From: Deltaproteobacteria bacterium | GTDB lineage: Bacteria > Desulfobacterota > Desulfuromonadia > Desulfuromonadales > Geopsychrobacteraceae | Direction: 5' to 3' | Assembly (NCBI GenBank): GCA_024276935.1 | Contig: JAJRWH010000023.1 | Span: 1-64,000, forward strand | DNA: 64,000 bases | In this document: positions 55,230 to 63,337 of the stretch, one piece after another | How positions within the stretch are numbered: the first letter of the stretch is position 1 | Layout of the letters: every line of letters starts with the position of its first letter | Notes under the pieces: model-generated | Told to the model about the DNA's origin: nothing | Database searches by the model: none | What the model saw: the letters and a program-made list of their open reading frames with translations, nothing else | Program-made: the position numbers and the translations under genes

Positions 55230-55949
55230 TTACAGGCCCGCACTTTTTTTCAAGTGAACAAGGTCTGTCCCTGTCAACAATCGAAAGGCACCAGACTTGA
55301 GATCACCCAATGTCAAACTTCCAATTGCAATGCGTTTCAGCCTGGCAACTGGCAAACCAACGGCCTCACACATGCGCCTTACCTGACGATTACGCCCTTC
55401 TCCCAAGGTCAATTCGAACCAACTGTTCTGCCCCGAACTGCGTACGCGTGAAACCTTTGCCGGAGCGGTCAGGCCATCCTCCAGCAAAACACCCGATTCC
55501 AGTTGCTGACGTTTGCTTCTGTCAAGCGAACCGCGCACCTTGACCAGATAGGTTTTTGACACATGATGGCGAGGATGAGCCAATTGCTGGGCCAATGCAC
55601 CATCATTCGTCAGTATCAGCAAACCCTCAGTATTGTAATCAAGCCGACCGACCGGATAGAGTCGGCCCAGATCAGCAGGTAATAAATCAGTAACCAGCCG
55701 CCGGTTTCGGGGATCACTCATCGAACAAATATAGCCGGTTGGTTTGTTCAACATCAGGGTCCTGACAGGAGAATCAAAGCGGAGCAGCTCTCCTGCAACT
55801 CTGATCTCTGCCAACTCGGGATCGGCACTTTCTCCAAGCAGAGCAAGACGACCGTCGACAGTAACTTTCCCCTGACGGATAAACTCTTCAGCTTTTCGTC
55901 GCGACATCAATCCGGAACGCGAAATCAACTTTTGCAATCGCTCTTTCAT
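55230..55949 (-). CDS. rluB: Pseudouridine synthase, RluB/RsuA group
   Basis: Product of 239 residues. An S4 RNA-binding domain (QKLISRSGLMSRRKAEEFIRQ, KVTVDGR) is followed by the catalytic domain with LMLNKPTGYICS and the aspartate in GRLDYNTEGLLILTNDG. The late motif EGRNRQVRRMCEAVGLPV completes it. RluB acts on U2605 of 23S rRNA; the short form could also be RsuA or RluE-like. The ATG overlaps the scpB stop (ATGA). The scpA-scpB-rluB order is widespread, which supports the naming. Confidence 0.9.
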   Translation of the reverse strand: MKERLQKLISRSGLMSRRKAEEFIRQGKVTVDGRLALLGESADPELAEIRVAGELLRFDSPVRTLMLNKPTGYICSMSDPRNRRLVTDLLPADLGRLYPVGRLDYNTEGLLILTNDGALAQQLAHPRHHVSKTYLVKVRGSLDRSKRQQLESGVLLEDGLTAPAKVSRVRSSGQNSWFELTLGEGRNRQVRRMCEAVGLPVARLKRIAIGSLTLGDLKSGAFRLLTGTDLVHLKKSAGL

Positions 55950-56545
55950 GAAATCTCTGGTTCTTCGGTCCCGGCAACAGCCGGAAGACTCTCATTCTCA
56001 AGATCTGAAGACTGTTCAGGATCAAGATCAGGGTCAAGGGCTGAAAATTCTTTGAGGGTCGGCAGATCATTCAAATCTTTCAAGCCAAAGAATTCCAGAA
56101 AGTATTTGCTGGTCCCATACATCAACGGACGACCAGGAACATCTTTTTTACCGAGAATTCGCAAAAACCCCTTATCGAGCAAGGTTTTGACAACACCGCC
56201 CGAATCAACCCCGCGCAAATATTCTATTTCGCCCCGAGTAACCGGTTGTCGGTAGGCAACCATCGCCAGAGTTTCGAGTGCTGCCTGAGAAAAACGAAAA
56301 GGTCGTTCCCGGTTCAGTTTATTCAACCAGTCAGCAAGGTCAGGATCGGTACGAAACTGGTATCCCCCCGCCACTTCGGCAAGATAGAAACCGGTTTGGG
56401 AGATCGGATAATGCTGGCGCAACTGATCGATAACCGGGCGCAATTCAGCCCGGCCACAATCAAAGAACTGACAAAGCCGATCAAGGCTCAGTGGACGATC
56501 AGCGGCAAATATCAGAGCCGCCACGGCACGACAACGCTCATCCAT
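55946..56545 (-). CDS. scpB: Segregation and condensation protein B
   Basis: Product of 199 residues with two winged-helix units: AVAALIFAADRPLSLDRL and ETLAMVAYRQPVTRGEIEYLRGVDSGGVVKTL-type parts, typical for ScpB. It joins ScpA and SMC in the condensin complex. The last 40 residues are acidic and variable. The ATG at 56543-56545 overlaps scpA by 8 bases; the extra frame upstream is inside scpA. It overlaps rluB by 4 bases downstream. Confidence 0.95.
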   Translation of the reverse strand: MDERCRAVAALIFAADRPLSLDRLCQFFDCGRAELRPVIDQLRQHYPISQTGFYLAEVAGGYQFRTDPDLADWLNKLNRERPFRFSQAALETLAMVAYRQPVTRGEIEYLRGVDSGGVVKTLLDKGFLRILGKKDVPGRPLMYGTSKYFLEFFGLKDLNDLPTLKEFSALDPDLDPEQSSDLENESLPAVAGTEEPEIS

Positions 56546-57305
56546 AACCGAGAGACTCCTCCCCACATTCAAGCTGTTCAACCTCATCCTCAGAAACGGC
56601 CAAACTGAGCCATATCGGTTGAAATTCTGCACTTTGGGAAATCTTTATCATCCGCATCTTGACCAGCTCAAGCATTGCCAGAAAAGTTACGACCATTTCC
56701 TGACGGGAGGCTCCGTTAAGAAAAAAGTCGGTAAAGGCAAGCTGTTTTCCGCCAGCGAGTCGCTCTAGTATCCGGTGAATAAAATCTGTCACCGACAGCT
56801 GTTCACGCACGACTTCGTGGACAAACTCTACCTTTGATTGTTGCAGCAACTGATGAAAGGCGGATGCCAACTGATATATACCGGTACTGAAATCACCGTC
56901 GGCAATTCCATTACCAATATCGGGCTCGACATACTGACGCAAAAAAACTTCACGATTCAGGCAGGGTTGCAGATTCAACGAGTTGGCAGCATCCTTGTAT
57001 CGCTGGTACTCCAGCAGGCGTCTGACCAGCTCGGCACGTGGATCCAGCTCCTCCTCATCTGTTTCTGCCTCATCAATAACCGGCAAAAGCATACGGGATT
57101 TGATGTGAATCAGAGTTGCCGCCATCAACAAAAATTCACCGGCGACATCCAGATTGAGCTGCCTCATCTGATCAATAACCGAAAGATATTGCTCGGTTAT
57201 CTCGACCATCTGGATATCAGCGATATCCATCTCGTTGGTCTTGATCAGATGTAATAACAGATCGAGAGGACCATCAAAATTTTGCAGGCTGATCTCGATT
57301 GACAC
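56538..57305 (-). CDS. scpA: Segregation and condensation protein A
   Basis: Product of 255 residues. The kleisin N-terminus reads FDGPLDLLLHLIKTNEMDIADI, a family hallmark, and the middle FLLMAATLIHIKSRMLLP. The C-terminal winged helix carries FLAMLELVKMRMIKISQ. It links SMC heads with ScpB. The start is GTG at 57303-57305 with GGGGGG upstream; no ATG competes. It is 4 bases from the M50 protease gene before it and overlaps scpB by 8 bases. Confidence 0.95.
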   Translation of the reverse strand: MSIEISLQNFDGPLDLLLHLIKTNEMDIADIQMVEITEQYLSVIDQMRQLNLDVAGEFLLMAATLIHIKSRMLLPVIDEAETDEEELDPRAELVRRLLEYQRYKDAANSLNLQPCLNREVFLRQYVEPDIGNGIADGDFSTGIYQLASAFHQLLQQSKVEFVHEVVREQLSVTDFIHRILERLAGGKQLAFTDFFLNGASRQEMVVTFLAMLELVKMRMIKISQSAEFQPIWLSLAVSEDEVEQLECGEESLGYG

Positions 57306-57309
57306 AAGG

Positions 57310-57996
57310 CTACCCCCCGAATAAAAAGCTCATTGCCTTTTCTACGTAGATGTATTCACTTCCGGCAAGCCGGTGGACCAACAGGCTGATGACCGGCGAA
57401 AGCAGTTGGCTCCAGACATCGGTAAAAAAGATCAGCGCCATCAATACAACAAAGCCGAAAGGCTCAAGACGCAAAAGCCACGCGGCCTGCTTGCCCGGCA
57501 GGATTCCGGTCAGAACCCGTCCGCCATCGAGCGGCGGAATTGGCAGAAGGTTGAAAACACCCAGCAGGATATTGATATACAGGCTAAAAGCCGCCATGAT
57601 TCGCAGAGGCCGGATCATTTCCGTAAACAATTCGCTCCCCGCAAGGGAGGTTGTTTCCAGAAAGCTGATACCGTGCAGCAACAAAACCGAAATACCGGCC
57701 AAAGCCAGATTTGTCAGGGGGCCTGCCAGTGAAACCCAGATCATATCACGGCGTGGATTTCGCAAATTACTGGCATTCACCGGCACGGGTCTGGCCCAAC
57801 CAAAGCCAAAGACAAAGATGGCAACAGTTCCGATAGGATCCAAATGCCGGAAGGGGTTCAGATTCAAACGGCCCAGTAAACGTGCTGTCGGGTCACCAAG
57901 ACGGTCTGCAACGTAACCGTGTGCAACTTCATGCAGTATAATTGCCAACAATGCCGGTACCAGCATCACCGACAATTTCATAAGGATTGTGTCCAT
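57310..57996 (-). CDS. Site-2-type zinc metalloprotease, M50B rhomboid-like size
   Basis: Product of 228 residues, an integral membrane protein with about six helices. The zinc motif HEVAH is in LLAIILHEVAHGYVADRLGD, and the third ligand is in the NLLPIPPLDGGRVL motif near the C terminus. Site-2 proteases cut membrane-bound regulators. There is no PDZ domain and the substrate is not indicated by the neighbours. The start at 57994-57996 (MDTILMKLS) has GAGGAACC upstream. This gene and scpA-scpB often lie together in delta-proteobacteria. Confidence 0.88.
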   Translation of the reverse strand: MDTILMKLSVMLVPALLAIILHEVAHGYVADRLGDPTARLLGRLNLNPFRHLDPIGTVAIFVFGFGWARPVPVNASNLRNPRRDMIWVSLAGPLTNLALAGISVLLLHGISFLETTSLAGSELFTEMIRPLRIMAAFSLYINILLGVFNLLPIPPLDGGRVLTGILPGKQAAWLLRLEPFGFVVLMALIFFTDVWSQLLSPVISLLVHRLAGSEYIYVEKAMSFLFGG

Positions 57997-58129
57997 CCGG
58001 TTCCTCACCCCTGACCGTGACGTCAAGGTTTGGGTCTGAAATTTTACGGGCAGGAAAACAGGGCCGATTCTCGCAGAACCGACCGTACGAGTCAACCGAC
58101 CCGTCAAAAGGAATCCCTGTTTAAAAAAG

Positions 58130-60745
58130 TCAGGGGAGAAATTGATTTTTCACCAAAGCGATTTCTTCATTTCTGGTTGATATTTTGCCATCAAGTCTGG
58201 CGTCCAGCAGGGTTTTCAGGATGTGTTTATACGACTCCCCTGGTGACAGCCCCATGGCGGTCAAATCGTGGCCATCGAGGGCGGTCTGCTGATGGCGCAA
58301 ACTGGTGACATAATGAGAAATGGCTCGGCGTATTTCTTCGTCTGCAGTCCGGGCCAACATGAAGATCAGGGTTTCAAGCGACAGGGGTTGCAGCCAATGA
58401 TAAATTTTGCTGGCCGCAGGCGGCCTGCCACGTCTGTAACTTCGCTCAAGTGCTGCCAACGCCTTGCGTGCCTCAACACTTTCGTCCAGCAACACCTTCT
58501 GCCAGGAAACCTTCATTTCCAGCTTGACCAGAGTTCGTTTAAGCTCTCGACGCGGCAAGCGATCAAAGAGGCAGAGAAGATCGACCAGACAGGGTTCAAA
58601 GGCTTCTCCGGTGTAGAGCAATTCAAACCAGTTACGCGCTTTTTCAGCTGCAGCAAAAAGAGGTTCATCTTCGGAGCTGAAAACAAGGCTAGGAGAAACA
58701 AAGGGCAATAATCCCAGGTTGTCTAATCGCTTCAGTGCTGGAATAACCTGAGGTTCACCGAGAATATGGCGTAATTCATTCAGGATACGACGCCCGCCAA
58801 CCCGTCCGACAACCTGCATTGCGACTGCGTTTTTCAGCAATCTCTCGGTCTGACCACCAATGGTAAACCCCAACCGTTGTTCAAAACGAACGGCCCGAAA
58901 AGCCCGGGTAGGATCCTCAACAAAACTGAGATTGTGCAGCACCCTGATCGAACGATCTTTCAGATCGCGCTGGCCACCAAAAAAATCGATCATTTGACCA
59001 AATTTTGCCCGATTGAGAATCATCGCCAGGGTATTGATTGAAAAATCCCGACGGTAAAGATCATGACGGATCGAAGCATACTCGACCTCAGGAAGAGCCG
59101 CTGGTGCCGAATAGTACTCCATTCGTGCCGTCGCGACGTCGATCTTCAGCCCATCGGGACAGACGACAACTGCCGTACCAAATTTGGGGTGAGCCTTAAC
59201 CCGAGCCTGAAGCTGCGCCGCCATCTTTTCAGCAAAGGCAATTCCGTCACCTTCGACGACAATATCGATATCGTCATTCAGTTTGCGCAGCAACAGATCA
59301 CGGACAAACCCACCTACCAGATAGACCTCACCGGCAAAATCATCGGCCATTTCACCCAGTTGCTTCAAGAGTGTCAACAGTGTTGCGGGCAGGATTTCGG
59401 GTAACAAGCGGCCAAGATTTTTGCGTTTGAGGCGAAGTTTTCTGGTTCCCAAACCATTCTGACCAACCAGTTGCTGCAACAGATCTGTCCGGGTAACAAC
59501 CCCGGCCAGATCTCCCTCACTCAGGACCGGAATAAATCTCTGCCGTTGTTGCAGAATCATCTCCTGCAATTCCTGAATGTCGGTCTCCGGAGTCGCACAG
59601 GCAAACTCACTTGACATGATTTCACTGATCGGCACCCCATCCATTTGGTGGTGCAGAGCTTTTTCGACCAGCTGGCGGGTCACAATCCCCACTAGCTCTG
59701 TTCCATCCAGAACCGGAGCAGCATTGAAATTGAAACGGGTCAGCAGCTCACTGGCCTGACGAGTCGTTGCCGAAAGGGGCAGGTGTTTTACCGGAGCACT
59801 CATTAAATCACCTGCGGTCATGCGGGACATCACACAATCAGAAAGACGATTTTCGAGTTGATCCAGCAACTGAACCAATGGTGTGTCACGTACCGTTGCC
59901 GACGCCGCAAAGGAATGTCCACCCCCGCCAAAATGTTGCAACAGCTCCCCAACATCGACTTCAGCCAGGCGCGAGCGTGCTACCAGAAAAACCCGATCAT
60001 CCATTCGCACGGCAACAATCAGAACCGAAAGGTTCTCAATATCCTTGAGCTTATGTGCCAACGAGGCGATATCCGGAACATAGGTCGCAAGGGAGGCCTG
60101 AGCAATTCCAATTTCGACCCCATGAACCCGAATTCGACGGCAGGACTTCAACAACCGGTTGAGCAGATCGACCTGTTCAGGGGTCATCTCACGCACCAGA
60201 AAATCGGCCACAGTGTCGAGATTGGCCCCCTGCTCCAAAAGAAAACGGGCCGCACTGAAATCTTCCGCACAGGTGGAACCGAAAAGCAGATTGCCGGTAT
60301 CCTCATAGAGGCCCAGCATCATCATGGTGGCCTCGTCCGGAGTCGGAACAATCCCGCGCTCGATAAAGATTTGGGTCATCAAGGTTGTCGTGGCCCCGAC
60401 ATTTTCGATCCGCTGCAGATCACCCTGAAGACTGTCATCTTCAGCAATATGATGATCATAGATATGCACTTCGACCTCGGGCTTACGGGCAATCTCTGCA
60501 AATGGACCGATCCGTGAAGCCTGGCGAACATCGACCAGAATCAGGCGCGTAATCTGCTCAAGATCGATATCTTTAAACCGTTTGAAGTTATAGATGTACA
60601 GTGTGGAGTGAAGCAGGTAATCGCGCAAACCGCGCTCCTGCGAACCGGGAAAGACCAGAACCGCGTCAGGATAGAGACGACGAGCGGCGATCATTGCCCC
60701 CAGGCAATCGAAATCCGCATTGACATGTGTTGTGATGACGTCCAT
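58130..60745 (-). CDS. tRNA nucleotidyltransferase fused to DHH and two CBS domains
   Basis: Product of 871 residues with four parts. Residues 1-300 form a DHH phosphoesterase (VITTHVNADFDCLGAM, DHH at 97-99, and FGGGGHSFAASA). Residues about 310-440 hold two CBS domains (MSAPVKHLPLSATTRQASEL and MSSEFACATPETDIQELQEM). From about 470 comes a class II nucleotidyltransferase (LVGGFVRDLLLRKLNDDIDIVVEGDGI, DFSINTLAMILN, DPTRAFRAVRFEQRLGF). This is the architecture known from A-adding enzymes for tRNA 3' ends in Aquifex and delta-proteobacteria. The NTase would finish the CCA tail with a partner for C addition, which is not in the window. The CBS part may sense adenine nucleotides. Confidence 0.9.
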   Translation of the reverse strand: MDVITTHVNADFDCLGAMIAARRLYPDAVLVFPGSQERGLRDYLLHSTLYIYNFKRFKDIDLEQITRLILVDVRQASRIGPFAEIARKPEVEVHIYDHHIAEDDSLQGDLQRIENVGATTTLMTQIFIERGIVPTPDEATMMMLGLYEDTGNLLFGSTCAEDFSAARFLLEQGANLDTVADFLVREMTPEQVDLLNRLLKSCRRIRVHGVEIGIAQASLATYVPDIASLAHKLKDIENLSVLIVAVRMDDRVFLVARSRLAEVDVGELLQHFGGGGHSFAASATVRDTPLVQLLDQLENRLSDCVMSRMTAGDLMSAPVKHLPLSATTRQASELLTRFNFNAAPVLDGTELVGIVTRQLVEKALHHQMDGVPISEIMSSEFACATPETDIQELQEMILQQRQRFIPVLSEGDLAGVVTRTDLLQQLVGQNGLGTRKLRLKRKNLGRLLPEILPATLLTLLKQLGEMADDFAGEVYLVGGFVRDLLLRKLNDDIDIVVEGDGIAFAEKMAAQLQARVKAHPKFGTAVVVCPDGLKIDVATARMEYYSAPAALPEVEYASIRHDLYRRDFSINTLAMILNRAKFGQMIDFFGGQRDLKDRSIRVLHNLSFVEDPTRAFRAVRFEQRLGFTIGGQTERLLKNAVAMQVVGRVGGRRILNELRHILGEPQVIPALKRLDNLGLLPFVSPSLVFSSEDEPLFAAAEKARNWFELLYTGEAFEPCLVDLLCLFDRLPRRELKRTLVKLEMKVSWQKVLLDESVEARKALAALERSYRRGRPPAASKIYHWLQPLSLETLIFMLARTADEEIRRAISHYVTSLRHQQTALDGHDLTAMGLSPGESYKHILKTLLDARLDGKISTRNEEIALVKNQFLP

Positions 60746-60788
60746 CAGAACCTCAGTGACGGGGAGAAAATCGGCCCCTGATCACTGA

Positions 60789-61727
60789 TTATAACTCCAG
60801 AGTACCGATAAGATCATTTATATCCTCGATTCCCTGTTCAATACAGAAGGATTCAATTCCATCAAGAATCGTCTGCATGGCATTGGGGTCAACAAAATTG
60901 GCGGTTCCCACCTGCACAGCTCTGGCACCAACAATCAAGAACTCAAGAGCATCTTCGGCCCGCATGATGCCACCAATCCCGATAACCGGGATTTTGACTG
61001 TCTGCACAACCTGGTGTGTCATCCGCACAGCAACCGGTCGAATCCCCGGGCCGGAAAGACCACCAATCACATTGGCAATTCGTGGACGCCGGGTGCGCAC
61101 ATCAACGGCCATGCCGGTCAATGTGTTGATCAGGCTGATGACGTCAGCACCGGCATCCTCGGCGGCCTGAGCCGTTACCCGGATATCTGTCACATTGGGG
61201 GTCAATTTGACAATGAGAGGCTTGTCCAAACGTTTGCGAACCTTTGCAATCACATCAAAAGCCGCCTTGGGGTCCGTACCAAACACAATGCCACCATGCT
61301 TGACATTGGGACAGGAAATATTCATCTCAAGTGCCGCGACCCCCGGAACATCGTTCAAACGGGCCGCCACCTCAGCGTACTCTACCTGAGTATTGCCAAA
61401 AAAGTTGACCACGACCGGTGTATCGAACTGTTCAAGAAAAGGCATTTTGTCGCGGATAAAAGCCTCGACCCCAACGTTTTGCAAGCCTATCGCATTGAGC
61501 ATCCCACTGACGGTTTCTGCAATCCGCGGGGTCGGGTTTCCGGCCTTGGGGTTCAAGGAAAGCCCCTTGGTAACGATGGCCCCCATCTGATCAAGATCGA
61601 GATAGGGCGCAAATTCTTCGCCATAGCCAAAGGTTCCGGACGCCGGCATCAGGGGATTTTTTAATTTCAATCCGGCAAACTCAACGGCCAGGCGAGGTTT
61701 GGTGACAGATGGGCGACAATGACTCAT
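60789..61727 (-). CDS. pyrD: Dihydroorotate dehydrogenase B, catalytic subunit
   Basis: Product of 312 residues, class 1B. It oxidises dihydroorotate to orotate with FMN, passing electrons to PyrK. The catalytic cysteine is in LEMNISCPNVKHGG; other motifs are MPASGTFGYGEEF, KGLSLNPKAGNPTPR, VKLTPNV and GIGGIMRAEDALEFL. The ATG at 61725-61727 overlaps the pyrK stop by 4 bases. AAGGGGAG precedes it. Expected for a strain that uses NAD as acceptor. Confidence 0.96.
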   Translation of the reverse strand: MSHCRPSVTKPRLAVEFAGLKLKNPLMPASGTFGYGEEFAPYLDLDQMGAIVTKGLSLNPKAGNPTPRIAETVSGMLNAIGLQNVGVEAFIRDKMPFLEQFDTPVVVNFFGNTQVEYAEVAARLNDVPGVAALEMNISCPNVKHGGIVFGTDPKAAFDVIAKVRKRLDKPLIVKLTPNVTDIRVTAQAAEDAGADVISLINTLTGMAVDVRTRRPRIANVIGGLSGPGIRPVAVRMTHQVVQTVKIPVIGIGGIMRAEDALEFLIVGARAVQVGTANFVDPNAMQTILDGIESFCIEQGIEDINDLIGTLEL

Positions 61728-62578
61728 GATGACTCCCCTTGCTCCATATTCTTCTGATGCAATCGATCCCAGTCAAGTTCGTGGCTGTGGAAAACCGGTC
61801 CCTTGCGACAGGTGCAGAGATATTCCGGGTTCTGCTCAGAATGGTTACGGCCTTTGACCACACAGCCAAGACAGGCCCCGACACCACAGGCCATCAGAGC
61901 TTCAAGTGAAACCTGCAACGGGACTTTACGTTCAGAACAGATGGCTTCTACAGCACGCAACATGGGCATCGGGCCGCAGGAATAGACTCTGGCCCCGGGA
62001 TACTTGTCGAGTTTGCGCTCGAGAATACGTGTAATCAGGCCCTCTTCTCCCAGGCTGCCATCTTCGGTCGTGACATGGGTGGTCACACCAAGACGTTCAA
62101 ATTCGGTGACGGTGATAATATCTTCTCGGCTGCGCCCACCGATCAACAACCGGGTTTTTGAGCGATCCTTCAGCGATGCTGCCAGCATGTATAGCGGCAC
62201 CAGACCGATGCCACCGCCAACCAGAATCTTGTCGCCATCGGCATCGTCCAGATCAAAGCCGCGCCCCAGGGGGCCAAGCAGTTCAATCCGGTCTCCATGG
62301 TGCAATTCACTCATCACTTCGGTGCCGGAACCCACCACCTTGTAGATCAGTTCGACAAACTCTTTTTCGGCCATCCCCTCGCAGTCGGCAGGCAGAAAAC
62401 CGATCTGAAAGATGCCAAAGGGACGCCGCAGCAATGGCGGTAATGAACGCCGGACCCGAAACATGACAAATTGTCCCGGAAGCGCCATCTTCTGATACCC
62501 GGGAGCCAGGATTCTCATCCGAAAATAGCCAGGAGATATCTCCTGGTTGGAAAGAACGATCGTTTGCAGATTTTTCAT
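61724..62578 (-). CDS. pyrK: Dihydroorotate dehydrogenase electron transfer subunit
   Basis: Product of 284 residues. An FAD-binding domain of ferredoxin-reductase type (RRSLPPLLRRPFGI) is followed by the NAD domain (VGGGIGLVPLYML) and, near the end, the [2Fe-2S] cysteines in CGVGACLGCVVK and EYLCTCRKGPVF. It moves electrons from PyrD to NAD. The ATG at 62576-62578 fits the family start, with AGGAGA 12 bases upstream. Directly upstream lies a 14-base tandem repeat that also ends rimI. It overlaps pyrD by 4 bases. Confidence 0.95.
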   Translation of the reverse strand: MKNLQTIVLSNQEISPGYFRMRILAPGYQKMALPGQFVMFRVRRSLPPLLRRPFGIFQIGFLPADCEGMAEKEFVELIYKVVGSGTEVMSELHHGDRIELLGPLGRGFDLDDADGDKILVGGGIGLVPLYMLAASLKDRSKTRLLIGGRSREDIITVTEFERLGVTTHVTTEDGSLGEEGLITRILERKLDKYPGARVYSCGPMPMLRAVEAICSERKVPLQVSLEALMACGVGACLGCVVKGRNHSEQNPEYLCTCRKGPVFHSHELDWDRLHQKNMEQGESS

Positions 62579-62597
62579 CTTCTGATTTTTCTCCTCG

Positions 62598-62639
62598 CAC
62601 CTCACCCCTTACACCTCACCCCTTACACCTCACCCCTTA
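62598..62639. repeat. Three tandem copies of a 14-bp repeat between rimI and pyrK
   Basis: CACCTCACCCCTTA occurs at 62598-62611, 62612-62625 and 62626-62639 with no mismatch. On the minus strand it reads TAAGGGGTGAGGTG, which supplies the last residues and the TAA stop of rimI. The other two copies extend the 3' untranslated region toward pyrK and add Shine-Dalgarno-like AGGGGTGAGG stretches. Copy number could vary between strains. Confidence 0.9.
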
Positions 62640-63096
62640 CGGGACTGAGTGGACAATGCATCAGCAGAGCATCTTCACCATCGCTGTAGTACCCGCGACG
62701 GATATCGCCATCGATGAAACCAAATGCATGGTAGAGAGCAATGGCACCAAAATTATTTTTTCGGACCTCCAGATAAGCCTCTGCAACTTGCGCCTGCTGA
62801 GCCCTGATAAAGGCATGGGTCAGCAATCTGTGCGCAACCCCGGTACGCCGGTACGCCGGTGCGGTTGCAATATTCAGAATATGCATTTCACCAACCAGCA
62901 GCCAATAACAGATGTAGCCCGCAATCTGCTCATCAATCAACAGCAGGTCAACCCGCGAATGGGGTGTTTGCAGCTCATGACGAAACTGCTGTTCTGTCCA
63001 GGGATGCGTATAGGATTGATTCTCAATTTGCAGAAGATTCGCCAGATCTTCCGACTCACAACGACGAATCAATGGTTCAACGACAAAAGACCCCAT
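62623..63096 (-). CDS. rimI: Ribosomal protein S18 alanine N-acetyltransferase, GNAT
   Basis: Product of 157 residues, GNAT fold. It has IRRCESEDLANLLQIENQSY, HPWTEQQFRHEL, the acetyl-CoA loop RRTGVAHRLLTHAF (R/Q-x-x-G-x-A pattern) and YHAFGFIDGDIRRGYY. Fits RimI, which acetylates S18 in the ribosome; other GNATs are possible. The ending VRGEV comes from the adjacent tandem repeat, so the natural C terminus may have been changed by repeat expansion. GGGAG precedes the ATG. It is followed by pyrK after 44 bases. Confidence 0.88.
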   Translation of the reverse strand: MGSFVVEPLIRRCESEDLANLLQIENQSYTHPWTEQQFRHELQTPHSRVDLLLIDEQIAGYICYWLLVGEMHILNIATAPAYRRTGVAHRLLTHAFIRAQQAQVAEAYLEVRKNNFGAIALYHAFGFIDGDIRRGYYSDGEDALLMHCPLSPVRGEV

Positions 63097-63250
63097 TCAT
63101 GGCTCCCGAATCAGTGGTTCTTTGTCGAATTCATGGTAAAATCGAACCTCTCGATTGTTGTTTTTCAACACCGTTGAACAGTTTTTTCAGTGCGCATATC
63201 ATAGGGATTCACCCCGGTCGTGTAAAGACGATTATCCACCAGCGACAAGC

Positions 63251-63274
63251 GCCCTGAAGAGTGCCCTGAAGAGT
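63251..63274 (+). repeat. 12-bp direct duplication adjoining the purM promoter
   Basis: GCCCTGAAGAGT occurs twice head to tail at 63251-63262 and 63263-63274, ending at the first base of the -35 box. It may be a binding site pair or a simple duplication. Confidence 0.75.
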
Positions 63275-63302
63275 TGACAAACGTACAGCCCGATGCTCTA
63301 AT
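63274..63302 (+). promoter_or_regulatory. Near-consensus sigma-70 promoter for purM
   Basis: TTGACA (63274-63279), 17-base spacer, TCTAAT (63297-63302). The -35 box is perfect and the -10 box matches four of six. The transcript would start about 25 bases before the purM GTG. The 241-base gap also holds the rimI upstream region (minus) and the direct repeat. Confidence 0.75.
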
Positions 63303-63337
63303 GACCGGCCTTTTCCCACAGCACGAGGAGTTATAGC

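Noticed and set aside
62598-62639. CRISPR array
   Set aside because: Units are 14 bases, only three and without spacers.
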